A DNA stretch of 60,780 nt from Fluviicola sp. Its GTDB lineage: Bacteria > Bacteroidota > Bacteroidia > Flavobacteriales_D > Crocinitomicaceae. Below the pieces are notes generated by a model that was not told where the DNA came from, ran no database searches, and was given only the letters and a program-made list of their open reading frames with translations. A program made the position numbers and the translations under genes. This document shows positions 8,279 to 16,732 of the stretch, piece after piece (the first letter of the stretch is position 1; every line of letters starts with the position of its first letter). The DNA lies in assembly GCA_002734065.2 (NCBI GenBank), contig NVXU02000022.1:1-60780 (forward strand), written 5' to 3'.

Positions 8279-8306
8279 AAAAAAAAGCCACCATTTGGTA
8301 GCTTTT
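8279..8306 (-). terminator. Intrinsic terminator of the cold-shock-domain gene
   Basis: On the minus strand AAAAGCTACC-AAAT-GGTGGCTTTT forms a 10-bp stem (one G-U pair) followed by a run of T. It lies 24 bases past the stop codon of the gene ending at 8330. Confidence 0.75.
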
Positions 8307-8329
8307 CAGTAGTAATACCCTTAAAACGT

Positions 8330-8899
8330 TTAAGAATCACTCTCTTCGTTTTTTTCTTCGATTTCTTCCTTGTTTTCTTCCTCATCTTCTTTTTCCTCTG
8401 CCTCTCTTGCTGCTTTTTCAGCTTCTTCTCTCGCTTTTTTCTCTTCGAGATTTACTATTTTAACTTGAACAGCATTCATTCCCTTCATTCCTCGTTCTAA
8501 TTCGAAATTCACGAGGTCATTTTCTTTGATTTCTTCAAGCAGTCCATTTACGTGAACAAAGTACTTTTCTTCCGTATCCGTTTCTTTAATGAATCCATAT
8601 CCTTTAGAGTCATTGAAAAATACAACTCGTCCTTCTCTCGCAGCTGATGGTGGAAGATCCGTTCTTTTAGGAATTCCAATCTCAATATTCTCTGCTTTAA
8701 TTTCTTTTTTCTTAACGTTCTCATCTGGTGGAGTGTCAGAAATAACGCCAAACTCATCTACATAAGCCATCATGTTATCCAAGCCTCCTCCTTCAGAGCT
8801 TGCTTTACGCTCTTCTCTTTTGAGTGCTTTATCCTTACGTTTTTTTAAACGCTTCTTTTCTTTCTCCTTCTTACTAAATGTTTCTTGCGATCTCGCCAT
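8330..8899 (-). CDS. Cold-shock-domain RNA-binding protein with charged tails
   Basis: The 189-residue protein has a Lys/Arg-rich N-terminus (MARSQETFSKKEKEKKRLKK), a cold-shock domain at about 89-150 with RNP1 KGYGFI (99-104) and RNP2 YFVHV (113-117), and an acidic Glu-rich C-terminal tail from about 152. This architecture is the long CspA-like type common in Bacteroidota, likely an RNA chaperone. The oppositely charged tails suggest intrinsically disordered arms. It has its own terminator and so is probably monocistronic. Confidence 0.92.
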   Translation of the reverse strand: MARSQETFSKKEKEKKRLKKRKDKALKREERKASSEGGGLDNMMAYVDEFGVISDTPPDENVKKKEIKAENIEIGIPKRTDLPPSAAREGRVVFFNDSKGYGFIKETDTEEKYFVHVNGLLEEIKENDLVNFELERGMKGMNAVQVKIVNLEEKKAREEAEKAAREAEEKEDEEENKEEIEEKNEESDS

Positions 8900-9056
8900 T
8901 AATCTTCAATTATAATAAAGTACTGATAAATAGTATTTTACAATGTTTTTCGTGTATTTGTACTGTTTCCAATTGTAACAACATTGGGACTAAATAATGG
9001 TTACACTTGAATAACCGGAAGCAAAGATACGATAATTCTAAGAAAATATTTCGATA

Positions 9057-9251
9057 TTAATCTAATATTTCTTTCACTCTACCGACCTGCCCATCTTCTA
9101 ACATCACTTTTATACCGTGAGGATGAAACGATGATTTCGTGAGAATTCTTTTTACTACTCCTTCAGTTAGAATCCCTGTTCGTTGGTCTTTCTTCAGAAC
9201 AATGGCTACTAAGTCACCTATTTGAATGTCTCTTAAATTTTGTCCGCTCAT
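9057..9251 (-). CDS. ywbE: YwbE-family protein
   Basis: The 64-residue protein MSGQNLRDIQIGDLVAIVLK... with GILTEGVVKRILTKSSFHPHGIKVML matches the small YwbE (DUF2196) family, which keeps the order 'G..V.IVLK.DQR.G.LT.G.V..ILT....HP.GIKV.L..G..GRV'. The function is unknown; the fold is probably an SH3-like barrel. Length is typical. It starts just downstream of the terminator of the cysteine-rich lipoprotein gene. Confidence 0.88.
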   Translation of the reverse strand: MSGQNLRDIQIGDLVAIVLKKDQRTGILTEGVVKRILTKSSFHPHGIKVMLEDGQVGRVKEILD

Positions 9252-9262
9252 TCTATTGTATA

Positions 9263-9302
9263 AAAAAACTCCTTCCTATTCAATGAATAAGAAGGAGTTT
9301 TA
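9263..9302 (-). terminator. Intrinsic terminator after the Cys-rich lipoprotein gene
   Basis: AAAACTCCTTC and GAAGGAGTTTT form a perfect 11-bp stem around an AT-rich loop. Both flanks carry A/T runs, so it could work in either direction. On the minus strand it lies 15 bases after the stop of the gene ending at 9317. Confidence 0.8.
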
Positions 9303-9316
9303 GTAATATAATTTGA

Positions 9317-9724
9317 TTATGCCTCTTCAGCAGGAGCTTCTTCAGTAGAAGCCTTGTCAGCACAACATGCTTTTTCACAACCTTCTTCACAAGCCATTTT
9401 CTCTTCAGCTGTACATCCATCAGCACAAGCGTCAGAACATTCATGTGCAGCCATGTCAGCAGTACAACCTTCACCACAATTAGCAGCACAATCTTTCATA
9501 CAAGCTTCCTTGTCTTCTGATTCGCAACTAGCAGAACATTTATGCTCGCCCATCTTACATGAAGCCATATCTTTACCTTCACATTTTTTCTTGCATTCCT
9601 CGTCACCTTCCTTGCACTCAGTCTTCGCCGTTTCATCACCTTCAACGTCAACTGTTTCGTTAGAAGAACAAGAGAATAAGAACATAGCAATAGCAATCGG
9701 AGCAATAAATTTAAATACTTTCAT
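9317..9724 (-). CDS. Cysteine-rich lipoprotein (18 Cys in 135 aa), possible metal-binding
   Basis: The N-terminus MKVFKFIAPIAIAMFLFSC is a lipoprotein signal with lipobox FLFSC (Cys19). The rest is acidic and contains 17 more cysteines spaced 3-8 residues apart, for example EECKKKC, HKCSASC, KDCAANCGEGC, DACADGC and KACC. No family is recognised. The regular Cys content recalls metallothioneins or small disulfide-rich domains, but there are also many Glu/Asp/Lys and Ala residues. As a lipoprotein it should sit in an envelope membrane. It has its own terminator, so it is probably a single-gene transcript. Confidence 0.85.
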   Translation of the reverse strand: MKVFKFIAPIAIAMFLFSCSSNETVDVEGDETAKTECKEGDEECKKKCEGKDMASCKMGEHKCSASCESEDKEACMKDCAANCGEGCTADMAAHECSDACADGCTAEEKMACEEGCEKACCADKASTEEAPAEEA

Positions 9725-9831
9725 TTTTGTTTGTTTTTAATAGTTAAGCGACTAAATTAATCAAAGAATTTGAATTTCACGGGTTTTGTTGAATAAAAAG
9801 TAAGGACTTTTGGTTAATTGACTGGATTTCC

Positions 9832-10674
9832 TTAAAACAACCATTTCTGATTTAAAAACCCAATTAATTTTGTTGAAATCACATTGAAATACCTTTTGGT
9901 GCGGTATCCACTGACCCAAGTTATCCCAGAAATGGCATTTGTGAGAAATATTTCATCCGCAACCAATAAATTTTGGGGTAAAATATTGCACTCATAAACT
10001 TTTATGCCATTTTTAATTGCCAAATTAATGATTTGCATGCGCATTGTACCTGCCAAGCATCCCTCTTCAAGTCCTGGTGTGTATAGAACACCGTTGCTAA
10101 CCACGAACAAATTTGCGCTTGAACTTTCTAAAATGCCACCTGTTTCATTGGTGATTAGATAGTCGCCCAAGCCTTTTTCTCTCGCAGAAATGGCCGCCAT
10201 AATGTAAATAAGGCAACTTTTGGTCTTAAAATTAGAAAGAGAGTTCTTTTGTTTCTTTAATTCCGTAAAAATGTCGATTTCAATGCCTTTTTGGTTCAAT
10301 TCAAAACGGCTAATCTCAGTTGGGTAAACTTCGATGAAAAATTCAACCTCATTCGATTCTGGGTAAAATGTACCGCCTGAAGAACGATCCAATGACACTC
10401 TGCATCTGCCGCCATCGTTAATCTGTGATTTCTCAATAAGTGTAATGATGCGTGACTTGAAAAAATCAACGTCATAAAAACTTGGAGGTCGCATTTTTAG
10501 CTTCTTGGCTCCTTCCAACATCCTTGAAACGTGATTCTCAATGTTTATCGGTTGACCTTTAATTATGCGAATACTTTCAAAAACACCGTCACCATATAGA
10601 TAGGAACGATTGCCCGTTTTAATGGTCATCCCTCCATTTTCTAATATTTCATCGTTGTTATTTACGTACAGCAT
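9832..10674 (-). CDS. Class IV aminotransferase (aminodeoxychorismate lyase / branched-chain aminotransferase type)
   Basis: The 280-residue protein has the fold-type IV PLP enzyme pattern. It starts MLYVNNNDEI with RSYLYGDGVFESIR (about 23-36), has the candidate Schiff-base lysine in SNFKTKSCLIYI (about 145-156), and the cofactor-phosphate region TNETGGILESSSANLF. The SSANLF step and EGCLAGTMR fit the family. It could be PabC (folate synthesis) or a D-amino acid/branched-chain aminotransferase; the sequence alone does not settle this. It sits three bases from the stop of the rhomboid gene, probably in one transcript with it. Confidence 0.85.
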   Translation of the reverse strand: MLYVNNNDEILENGGMTIKTGNRSYLYGDGVFESIRIIKGQPINIENHVSRMLEGAKKLKMRPPSFYDVDFFKSRIITLIEKSQINDGGRCRVSLDRSSGGTFYPESNEVEFFIEVYPTEISRFELNQKGIEIDIFTELKKQKNSLSNFKTKSCLIYIMAAISAREKGLGDYLITNETGGILESSSANLFVVSNGVLYTPGLEEGCLAGTMRMQIINLAIKNGIKVYECNILPQNLLVADEIFLTNAISGITWVSGYRTKRYFNVISTKLIGFLNQKWLF

Positions 10675-10677
10675 TTT

Positions 10678-11331
10678 CTAAAATATAAAATCTAAGAATT
10701 GTTTTCCTTTATCAATATTAACAATTAAAATGTAAATAATACCAAAAACAGCTCCTCCAATGTGTGCATCGTGTGCAATTCCTGTTCCTCCCTTCTTGTC
10801 TGCATAGAATTCATACAACAAATAAAGCGGACCAAAAATGTATGCAGGAATGCCTATAGGTATGAACATTAAATTCAATTTCATTCCTGGGTTCCAGATT
10901 ATCGTTGCGAAAATAACCGCAGAAACGGCCCCGGAAGCTCCCAAAGACCTGTAGTTTGGATTGTCCTGATTCCTCATGTAAGGGAGGATTGTGGCAAAAA
11001 GACCGCCTAGAACATAGAGGGCTAAAAAGTGAAACTGCCCAATGAGCGACCCATAATTGGGAATGAGTCCATCAACTTTAGGCATGTCTGAAAAAATAAG
11101 ATATCCGTTTAATAAAACATCACCCAAAAAGTACAGCGAAATCATATTGAACAACAAATGACCGTAATCTGCATGAATTAGTACATGACTTAGGATTCTG
11201 ACATAGTTCTTATTCTGCTTAACATCATAAGGTATATACATCATTTTATGCATCCTCTCATTATTATTAAACGCCATGAAGGAAACCCCTACTGTAACAA
11301 GAATAATAATTAGTAAAATATTTATATCCAT
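10678..11331 (-). CDS. Rhomboid-family intramembrane serine protease
   Basis: The 217-residue polytopic protein carries the rhomboid signature. HxxxN appears as HLLFN (58-62), the catalytic serine is in GASG (131-134, Ser133), and the partner histidine is His190 in AHIGG. About six membrane segments can be seen, starting at residues 4-20. Rhomboids cleave membrane proteins within the bilayer; the substrate is unknown. All catalytic residues are present, so it should be active. It is divergent from the L,D-transpeptidase gene and upstream of the aminotransferase gene. Confidence 0.92.
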   Translation of the reverse strand: MDINILLIIILVTVGVSFMAFNNNERMHKMMYIPYDVKQNKNYVRILSHVLIHADYGHLLFNMISLYFLGDVLLNGYLIFSDMPKVDGLIPNYGSLIGQFHFLALYVLGGLFATILPYMRNQDNPNYRSLGASGAVSAVIFATIIWNPGMKLNLMFIPIGIPAYIFGPLYLLYEFYADKKGGTGIAHDAHIGGAVFGIIYILIVNIDKGKQFLDFIF

Positions 11332-11390
11332 AAAAAATCGTATATTGTTCTAGAATCCTTGCTAATGTAAGAATTTCATTAACATTATTC

Positions 11391-12965
11391 ATGAAAACGT
11401 TAAAATTAATCTCGCTATTGCTACTACTATTCTCTTGCACAGCGGAAGAAGAGGTAATTGTTATAGTACCCTTTGAAGAACAAGAAATATCTGTAAATGA
11501 GAAGATTGAATTGGCAATCAATGAAGTTTACCTTGCTAAAAACGGCTTCAATGACAGTACAATTAATTTTTTAAGAAATTTTTATGCGTCCAGAGATTAT
11601 TCTCCAAAATGGATCAATGACTCTATGCTAACCACGACTGGACAAGACTTGGTTAATGTTTTACCCAAATCTTATTCTTACGGCATTCCCCAAGGTCGAT
11701 TTAATTGGGTAGAAACCAAGAACTACATTCAAGATGAAATTAATTTAACATTGGTATTGGCACAGGTTATTCACGACCTCAATGAAGGAATCATTGATTA
11801 CGATAGCATTGAGAAAAAGCCGAATCAATTTATTTCTCCAGATGTTCTAAATGCCATAGAATTTTCTTCAGAGACGGATATCAGAATGCAACTCCTGAAT
11901 TTTGGACCGCAAGATTCAACTTCTGTTGCACTCGGTCAAGGTTTGCTTAATTTGGTGGATAATTATCCTCTTGACACCACTACTTATTCGATAGAATCAA
12001 TCAAATACGATTCTTTACTCGCCGTAGAAAGCACAAAAATCGCATTGATTTCTAAAGGATATCTTTCTGATACAATCACTGACAGCACCATAATTATTGA
12101 AGCGTTGCAATCTTTTCAAGTCGACAATGGACTAAAACCAGACGGTGTTATTGGTAAATACACTTCTATGGCGCTGAATGAAAGCACTTATCATAAGGTC
12201 GAGCGGATTTTGTTGGCAATGGATAAGATTAGAAGCCGGAAAGAGCGACCTGAAAAGTACATATATATCAATATTCCTGAATATAAGTTGCGTTTTTACA
12301 TCAATGACAGCCTGAAAAGCGAACACAATATCGTGGTTGGAAAATTAGAGAATGAAACACCAGAATTGACTTCAAAATTGCGTAAATTGGTCATTTATCC
12401 TTATTGGAATGTGCCTTATTCTATTTCGAGTAAAGAAATTCTCCCGCATTTGAAAAGAAACCCCGAATATTTAGCAAAACACAATTACGTCCTCTTAAAG
12501 AAAGACGAAGAGGTCGATCCGTTTTCTGTTGATTGGAGCAAAGTTCGAGAAAATTCATTCTATTATAAGGTGCGTCAAGAACCCGGTCCTCGAAATAGTC
12601 TTGGCATCATTAAATTTGATTTTTACAACAAACACAGTGTCTATTTTCATGACACACCTTCAAAATCATTATTTGGCGTTGATGTCAGAGCATATTCTCA
12701 CGGTTGCATGCGAACGCAAAACCCAGTTGATCTTGCCAGAGCTATCCTTGAAAGAGATGAATACCGAAATAAATTCAATGAAATGACTTTGGATTCTTTA
12801 GACACTCTTTTTGCTCGTGGAGAAAATTATGAGCTTAAATTAATGAAGTCTATCCCTATTTTTATAGAATATCAAAGCGTTGTAAGAAAAGGTGATAAGA
12901 TGCAAATGTACATCGATATTTACGGCAGAGATGAAGAGTATTTGGAGTTGATGAGGGAGGAGTGA
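11391..12965 (+). CDS. L,D-transpeptidase of the YcbB/LdtD type, lipoprotein
   Basis: The 524-residue protein has a lipoprotein-type N-terminus (MKTLKLISLLLLLFSC), a scaffold region, a peptidoglycan-binding repeat (IIEALQSFQVDNGLKPDGVIG, about 225-250) and a YkuD catalytic domain. The active site reads HDTPSKSLFGVDVRAY then SHGCMR, with the nucleophile Cys near residue 439. Such enzymes make 3-3 cross-links in peptidoglycan in the periplasm. The last codons and stop lie in a heptamer repeat (ggagtga, ggagtgt, ggagtaa), so the extreme C-terminus is partly repeat-derived. Confidence 0.9.
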   Translation: MKTLKLISLLLLLFSCTAEEEVIVIVPFEEQEISVNEKIELAINEVYLAKNGFNDSTINFLRNFYASRDYSPKWINDSMLTTTGQDLVNVLPKSYSYGIPQGRFNWVETKNYIQDEINLTLVLAQVIHDLNEGIIDYDSIEKKPNQFISPDVLNAIEFSSETDIRMQLLNFGPQDSTSVALGQGLLNLVDNYPLDTTTYSIESIKYDSLLAVESTKIALISKGYLSDTITDSTIIIEALQSFQVDNGLKPDGVIGKYTSMALNESTYHKVERILLAMDKIRSRKERPEKYIYINIPEYKLRFYINDSLKSEHNIVVGKLENETPELTSKLRKLVIYPYWNVPYSISSKEILPHLKRNPEYLAKHNYVLLKKDEEVDPFSVDWSKVRENSFYYKVRQEPGPRNSLGIIKFDFYNKHSVYFHDTPSKSLFGVDVRAYSHGCMRTQNPVDLARAILERDEYRNKFNEMTLDSLDTLFARGENYELKLMKSIPIFIEYQSVVRKGDKMQMYIDIYGRDEEYLELMREE

Positions 12966-13007
12966 GGAGTGTGGAGTAACTCATAACTCATAACTCATAA
13001 CTCAAAA
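12959..13007. repeat. Heptamer arrays GGAGTnn and CTCATAA
   Basis: Seven consecutive 7-base units: ggagtga, ggagtgt, ggagtaa, then ctcataa three times, then ctcaaaa. The first unit contains the stop codon of the L,D-transpeptidase gene. The array is followed within five bases by the rpe promoter box. Confidence 0.7.
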
Positions 13008-13011
13008 TAAC

Positions 13012-13019
13012 TATCTTTA
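13012..13019 (+). promoter_or_regulatory. -7 box TATCTTTA for rpe
   Basis: TATCTTTA lies 17 bases upstream of the rpe ATG and fits the Bacteroidota -7 consensus. It lies just after the CTCATAA array, which would occupy the -33 region. Confidence 0.5.
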
Positions 13020-13036
13020 CAAAAAAAACTCATTTC

Positions 13037-13687
13037 ATGACACATTTAATTGCTCCTTCTGTTTTATCCTGTGATTTTGCGAATATTCAACGAGATGTTG
13101 AAATGATCAATAATTCTACAGCCGATTGGTTTCATATTGATGTTATGGATGGAGTTTTTGTTCCCAATATTTCCTTTGGGTTTCCAGTGATTAAGGCCAT
13201 TAATAAGCACGCTAAGAAAACCTTGGATGTGCACTTAATGATTGTCAATCCTGATCAATATGTAGAAGAATTTGCAAAATCAGGTGCAGATGTTTTAACA
13301 GTCCACTACGAAGCCTGTCCTCACTTGCACAGAACCATTCAATTGATTCATTCTTTTGGAATGAAAGCGGGAGTTGCTCTCAACCCTCATACAAACGTCA
13401 GTGTTTTAGAGAATATCATAGCCGACTTAGACATGGTGCTAATAATGTCTGTTAACCCCGGTTTCGGTGGTCAAAAATTCATTGAAAATGCTGTTGAAAA
13501 AGTAAAGCAAACAAAAGAATTGATTGCCAAATCAGGTTCTAAAGCAATCATCGAGGTAGATGGTGGCGTGAACTTAGAAACTGGAAAAAGATTAATTGAT
13601 GCAGGAGCAAATGTTTTGGTGGCAGGAAGCTTTGTTTTTAATTCTGAAAATCCTACAGAAACGATAAAAAAACTCAAAGAGATGTAA
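13037..13687 (+). CDS. rpe: Ribulose-phosphate 3-epimerase
   Basis: The 216-residue TIM-barrel protein has the family markers LIAPSVLSCDFA at the start, DWFHIDVMDGVFVPNISFG (metal-binding His and Asp), DVHLMI, VNPGFGGQKF and EVDGGV. It interconverts ribulose-5-phosphate and xylulose-5-phosphate in the pentose phosphate pathway. Length and all motifs are normal, so the enzyme should be active. It is the first gene after the repeat array and probably monocistronic. Confidence 0.97.
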   Translation: MTHLIAPSVLSCDFANIQRDVEMINNSTADWFHIDVMDGVFVPNISFGFPVIKAINKHAKKTLDVHLMIVNPDQYVEEFAKSGADVLTVHYEACPHLHRTIQLIHSFGMKAGVALNPHTNVSVLENIIADLDMVLIMSVNPGFGGQKFIENAVEKVKQTKELIAKSGSKAIIEVDGGVNLETGKRLIDAGANVLVAGSFVFNSENPTETIKKLKEM

Positions 13688-13755
13688 TTCTCGACGAAAT
13701 TGGCCTTAAATTTGGTTATTAGTAACAAATTGAACGAATTAGCGTTATATTATAT

Positions 13756-14847
13756 ATGAAATTGCTTTTTTCCTTCGTGTTCGTTGTAGGTTTTGGAGTT
13801 ATGTCCTCTGCGCAAGCTGTTGACTTATCCCAGGATGAAGATTCTTTGGTTATTCTTCTGGAGAATTTAAGAACAGCGAAAAGTAATGCAGATAGAAAAG
13901 AAGCGAATAAACACTTCAAAGCGAAATTGAGCACAGTTCTTCAAAAAGAAGAAGCACTCACCTACCCTTTTTCAAGGTTAACAACCGTTGGTGTTATAGA
14001 TAGTCCTGATAAAGAAATGAGAATCGTTAACTGGAATGTAGAGCAAGAAGATTTTAGTCATACCTACCATTGCTTCGTTCTGCACGTTGACAAACGAAGA
14101 AAAAAATACAATGTAGTGGAGTTGAAAGACAATACTTTCGGTATGCCTTCACAACCAACTGAGGTTCTTACTTCTGACCAATGGTATGGAGCGTTGTATT
14201 ACAAAATAATACCTGTCAAGAAGGGAAATAAGACTTTATACACTGTCCTCGGCTGGGATCACAACTCAAGTATGAGCCAAATGAAACTCATTGACGTTAT
14301 TTACTTCACAGGAAAGACAGTGAAGTTGGGCAGTTCTATTTTTGTTGAGAAAGGCGTAACAAAAAAGCGTATCTTCTTCGAACATTCTAAGAAAACGGGC
14401 ATGTCATTAAAATATGAAGACAATAGAAAACGCATCATTTTCGACCATCTTTCTCCAGAATCTCCTTCTATGAAGAAATTTCGCTCATTTTATGTTCCTG
14501 ATTTATCCTACGATGCTTTTGTTTTGGATGGATACAAGTGGATATTGAAGGAAGATGTAATTGGCGTTAATAAGAATCGCGAACCAAAAGAAACGACTGT
14601 TCTTGTACAAGACCTTAACTCGGGTAAGGTGGAAGAGAGAACCATTAAAAATGAATGGTTGAACCCATCCTCAGAAAGTAGTACTCACGTTGCGGTCACC
14701 CCTGAGAGTGAAGCAGAAAAAGAAACGAAGAAAAAGAAAGATGAATTTCCAGAGGTTGATAAGAAAGACAAGCGGGATCCATCTAACGTTTCATTCTACA
14801 ATGATATCAATAAGAAGAAAAAACGCAGAAAAAAGAGGCGGAAATAA
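13756..14847 (+). CDS. Secreted hypothetical protein with basic C-terminus
   Basis: The 363-residue protein has a signal peptide (MKLLFSFVFVVGFGVMSSAQA), a middle region rich in beta-type sequence (YGALYYKIIPVKKGNKTLYT; WDHNSSMSQMKLIDV), and a C-terminal charged tail ending KKKKRRKKRRK. No family is recognised with certainty, although similar secreted proteins occur in Flavobacteriales. It is probably periplasmic or outer-membrane associated. It stands between rpe and the universal stress protein on the same strand, with gaps of about 70 and 117 bases. Confidence 0.8.
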   Translation: MKLLFSFVFVVGFGVMSSAQAVDLSQDEDSLVILLENLRTAKSNADRKEANKHFKAKLSTVLQKEEALTYPFSRLTTVGVIDSPDKEMRIVNWNVEQEDFSHTYHCFVLHVDKRRKKYNVVELKDNTFGMPSQPTEVLTSDQWYGALYYKIIPVKKGNKTLYTVLGWDHNSSMSQMKLIDVIYFTGKTVKLGSSIFVEKGVTKKRIFFEHSKKTGMSLKYEDNRKRIIFDHLSPESPSMKKFRSFYVPDLSYDAFVLDGYKWILKEDVIGVNKNREPKETTVLVQDLNSGKVEERTIKNEWLNPSSESSTHVAVTPESEAEKETKKKKDEFPEVDKKDKRDPSNVSFYNDINKKKKRRKKRRK

Positions 14848-14942
14848 GGACTAAACTTTCATTCTGCTCTGATAAATCCTCACGCTAACGAACGCAATGC
14901 TAATTTGCTCCCATTATTTTCTTTAAAATAAATTCTTTTCGA

Positions 14943-14950
14943 TATATTTG
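14943..14950 (+). promoter_or_regulatory. -7 box TATATTTG for the universal stress protein gene
   Basis: TATATTTG is an exact match to TAnnTTTG and lies 14 bases before the ATG at 14965. No TTG at the expected distance was found. Confidence 0.5.
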
Positions 14951-14964
14951 ATAAAATTAACACT

Positions 14965-15771
14965 ATGAGCAAAAATCTTTACATCGTCCCTTATGACTTT
15001 TCTGGAGTAGCCGATAAGGCATTGCAATACGCATTACATATAGGCAAACATGTCGATACAGAGATAAGAATAGTTCATTTGGCAAAAGACAAAGCCAAAG
15101 GAATGGTGAAAGTAAAATTGTTAAATGACGTAAAAAATAAGCTTACGATTCCTGCTGGAGTTGAAGTTACAACCTTGGTTAGAGTAGGTGATATCTTTAC
15201 AGATATTGGCAAAATAGCAAAAAAAGAGCATGCTCAGTTAATTGTAATGGGAACTCATGGTTCTAAAGGTATGCAATGGTTGTTTGGAAGTTACGCAATG
15301 AAAATTCTACAGAGTGCAGATTGCCCTTTTTTAATTGTTCAAAAGAACACGGAAATAGAGGAGATTTCTGGACTAGTAGTTGCCATTGACCAGACAAAAG
15401 AAAGTATGCAAATTGTTAGCACTGCTGGTGACATGTCCAACATTATGAAGTGTAAGGTCAATGTGATTGCAGAAAAGCAAACCGATCAAATTTTGAACAC
15501 TAGAATTCAAAACAGGGTTGGAATTATCAAAAAAGAATACGAAGAGCGTGGAATTGATGCAAACATTGAGTTTGTAGCTAAAAATGGCAAATACAACCGT
15601 AAAGTCATTAAGTATGCTAAACAAAATGACATCGGATTGATTGCAATTGCCTTCCATTCCGAGAGTTTATTCCCAGTATTTGATACCTTTGCCCAGAAAA
15701 TTATTACAAATAAGCCTGCGATACCCGTTTTGATTGTCAATTCTAAACTTGCATCGGCCCTTTATTTCTAA
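14965..15771 (+). CDS. Universal stress protein, two UspA domains
   Basis: The 268-residue protein is two tandem Usp domains. The first (1-135) has VPYDFSGVADKALQYALHIG and the nucleotide-loop signature VMGTHGSKGMQWLFGSYAMKIL, followed by CPFLIVQ. The second (about 145-265) is more diverged, with LIAIAFHSESLFPVFDTFAQ in place of the G-x2-G-x9-G(S/T) loop. Such proteins are cytoplasmic stress factors, often ATP-binding; here only the first domain keeps the loop. It precedes the CvfB-like gene by five bases and likely shares its transcript. Confidence 0.9.
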   Translation: MSKNLYIVPYDFSGVADKALQYALHIGKHVDTEIRIVHLAKDKAKGMVKVKLLNDVKNKLTIPAGVEVTTLVRVGDIFTDIGKIAKKEHAQLIVMGTHGSKGMQWLFGSYAMKILQSADCPFLIVQKNTEIEEISGLVVAIDQTKESMQIVSTAGDMSNIMKCKVNVIAEKQTDQILNTRIQNRVGIIKKEYEERGIDANIEFVAKNGKYNRKVIKYAKQNDIGLIAIAFHSESLFPVFDTFAQKIITNKPAIPVLIVNSKLASALYF

Positions 15772-15776
15772 AGAAA

Positions 15777-16604
15777 ATGAAAATCGGAGAATTTAATGAG
15801 TTAACCTTACTGAGGTTCACTTCTGTTGGTGCATACCTCGAAGACGAGCAAGAGAATGACGTCCTCCTTCCCAATAAATACCTTACCAATGAAATGGAAT
15901 TGGACGACAAAATCAATGTCTTCATTTACCGAGATTCTGAGGATAGAGTTGTCGCAACGACCGAAATTCCTAAAATTGAAATGAATGGTTTTGCTTACCT
16001 AAAAGTAACAGCAGTAAATCATTTTGGAGCATTTGCAGATTGGGGATTGGAAAAAGAATTGATGATTCCCTTCAAGGAGCAATACTTAAAGTTAGAAGAA
16101 GGTAACTATTACTTAATGCACCTTGGCTTGGATGAAAAAACGGATAGAGTTTATGGCTCCACCAAAGTCAATCGTTATTTGCAAGAATGCACCGAAGATT
16201 TTGACGAAGAAGCAGAGGTTGAATTGATGGTCTGCGAACGCACTGACCTAGGCACGAAAGTGATTGTTAACGGAAAGTACAGCGGACTGGTTTTTAAGAA
16301 TGATGTTAGCAAACGCTTGCGAAGAGGTCAAAAAATCATTGGTTATGTCGTGAAAGTGAGAGAAGATGGCAAAATAGACATCCGCTTGGACAAATCAGGT
16401 GGAGAAAAAATTCTTTCTTCTGCAGATAAATTACTGGAAATTCTACGTGCTGATGGCGAAATTCTGCTTACAGACAAAAGTGACCCAGATTTAGTCAGAG
16501 AAGTCGTTGGAATGAGCAAAAAAACCTTTAAACAAGCTATTGGTAAACTTTACAGAGAGCGAGTTATTAGTTTGGATGAAGGGAAGATTACGTTTTTGAA
16601 GTGA
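15777..16604 (+). CDS. CvfB-like S1 RNA-binding protein
   Basis: The 275-residue protein begins MKIGEFNELTLLRFTSVGAYLEDE, followed by LPNKYL, typical of the CvfB/YitL family with tandem S1-like OB folds and a C-terminal winged helix (GMSKKTFKQAIGKLYRERVISL). CvfB in Gram-positive bacteria influences virulence-gene expression and binds RNA; in Bacteroidota the role is unknown. Length is normal. It is translated five bases after the universal stress protein gene. A 27-bp inverted-repeat arm starts immediately after its stop codon. Confidence 0.88.
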   Translation: MKIGEFNELTLLRFTSVGAYLEDEQENDVLLPNKYLTNEMELDDKINVFIYRDSEDRVVATTEIPKIEMNGFAYLKVTAVNHFGAFADWGLEKELMIPFKEQYLKLEEGNYYLMHLGLDEKTDRVYGSTKVNRYLQECTEDFDEEAEVELMVCERTDLGTKVIVNGKYSGLVFKNDVSKRLRRGQKIIGYVVKVREDGKIDIRLDKSGGEKILSSADKLLEILRADGEILLTDKSDPDLVREVVGMSKKTFKQAIGKLYRERVISLDEGKITFLK

Positions 16605-16732
16605 GAAGATTACTCCTGTTAGAATTATGAATTATGATGCCCTTTGGGTGATAGGATTATGAGTTATGAAGCATACGATAATTCATAATCCTAACAAGAG
16701 ACAACTTCATAATCCTAACAGGAGTAATCTTC
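16605..16732. repeat. Inverted repeat exactly filling a convergent intergenic space
   Basis: The arm at 16605-16631 (starts GAAGATTACTCCTGTTAG) pairs with 16706-16732 over 27 bases with one mismatch. The left arm begins on the base after the TGA of the cvfB-like gene; the right arm ends on the base before the stop of the LytTR regulator. The interior repeats the words GAATTATGA, GGATTATGAG, TTCATAATCCTAAC. It may act as a two-way terminator or mRNA 3'-end stabiliser. Confidence 0.8.

Noticed and set aside
9354-9740. Plus-strand frame of 128 codons antisense to the Cys-rich lipoprotein
   Set aside because: Ser/Ala/His-rich shadow of the opposite frame; the minus strand has signal peptide, lipobox and terminator.
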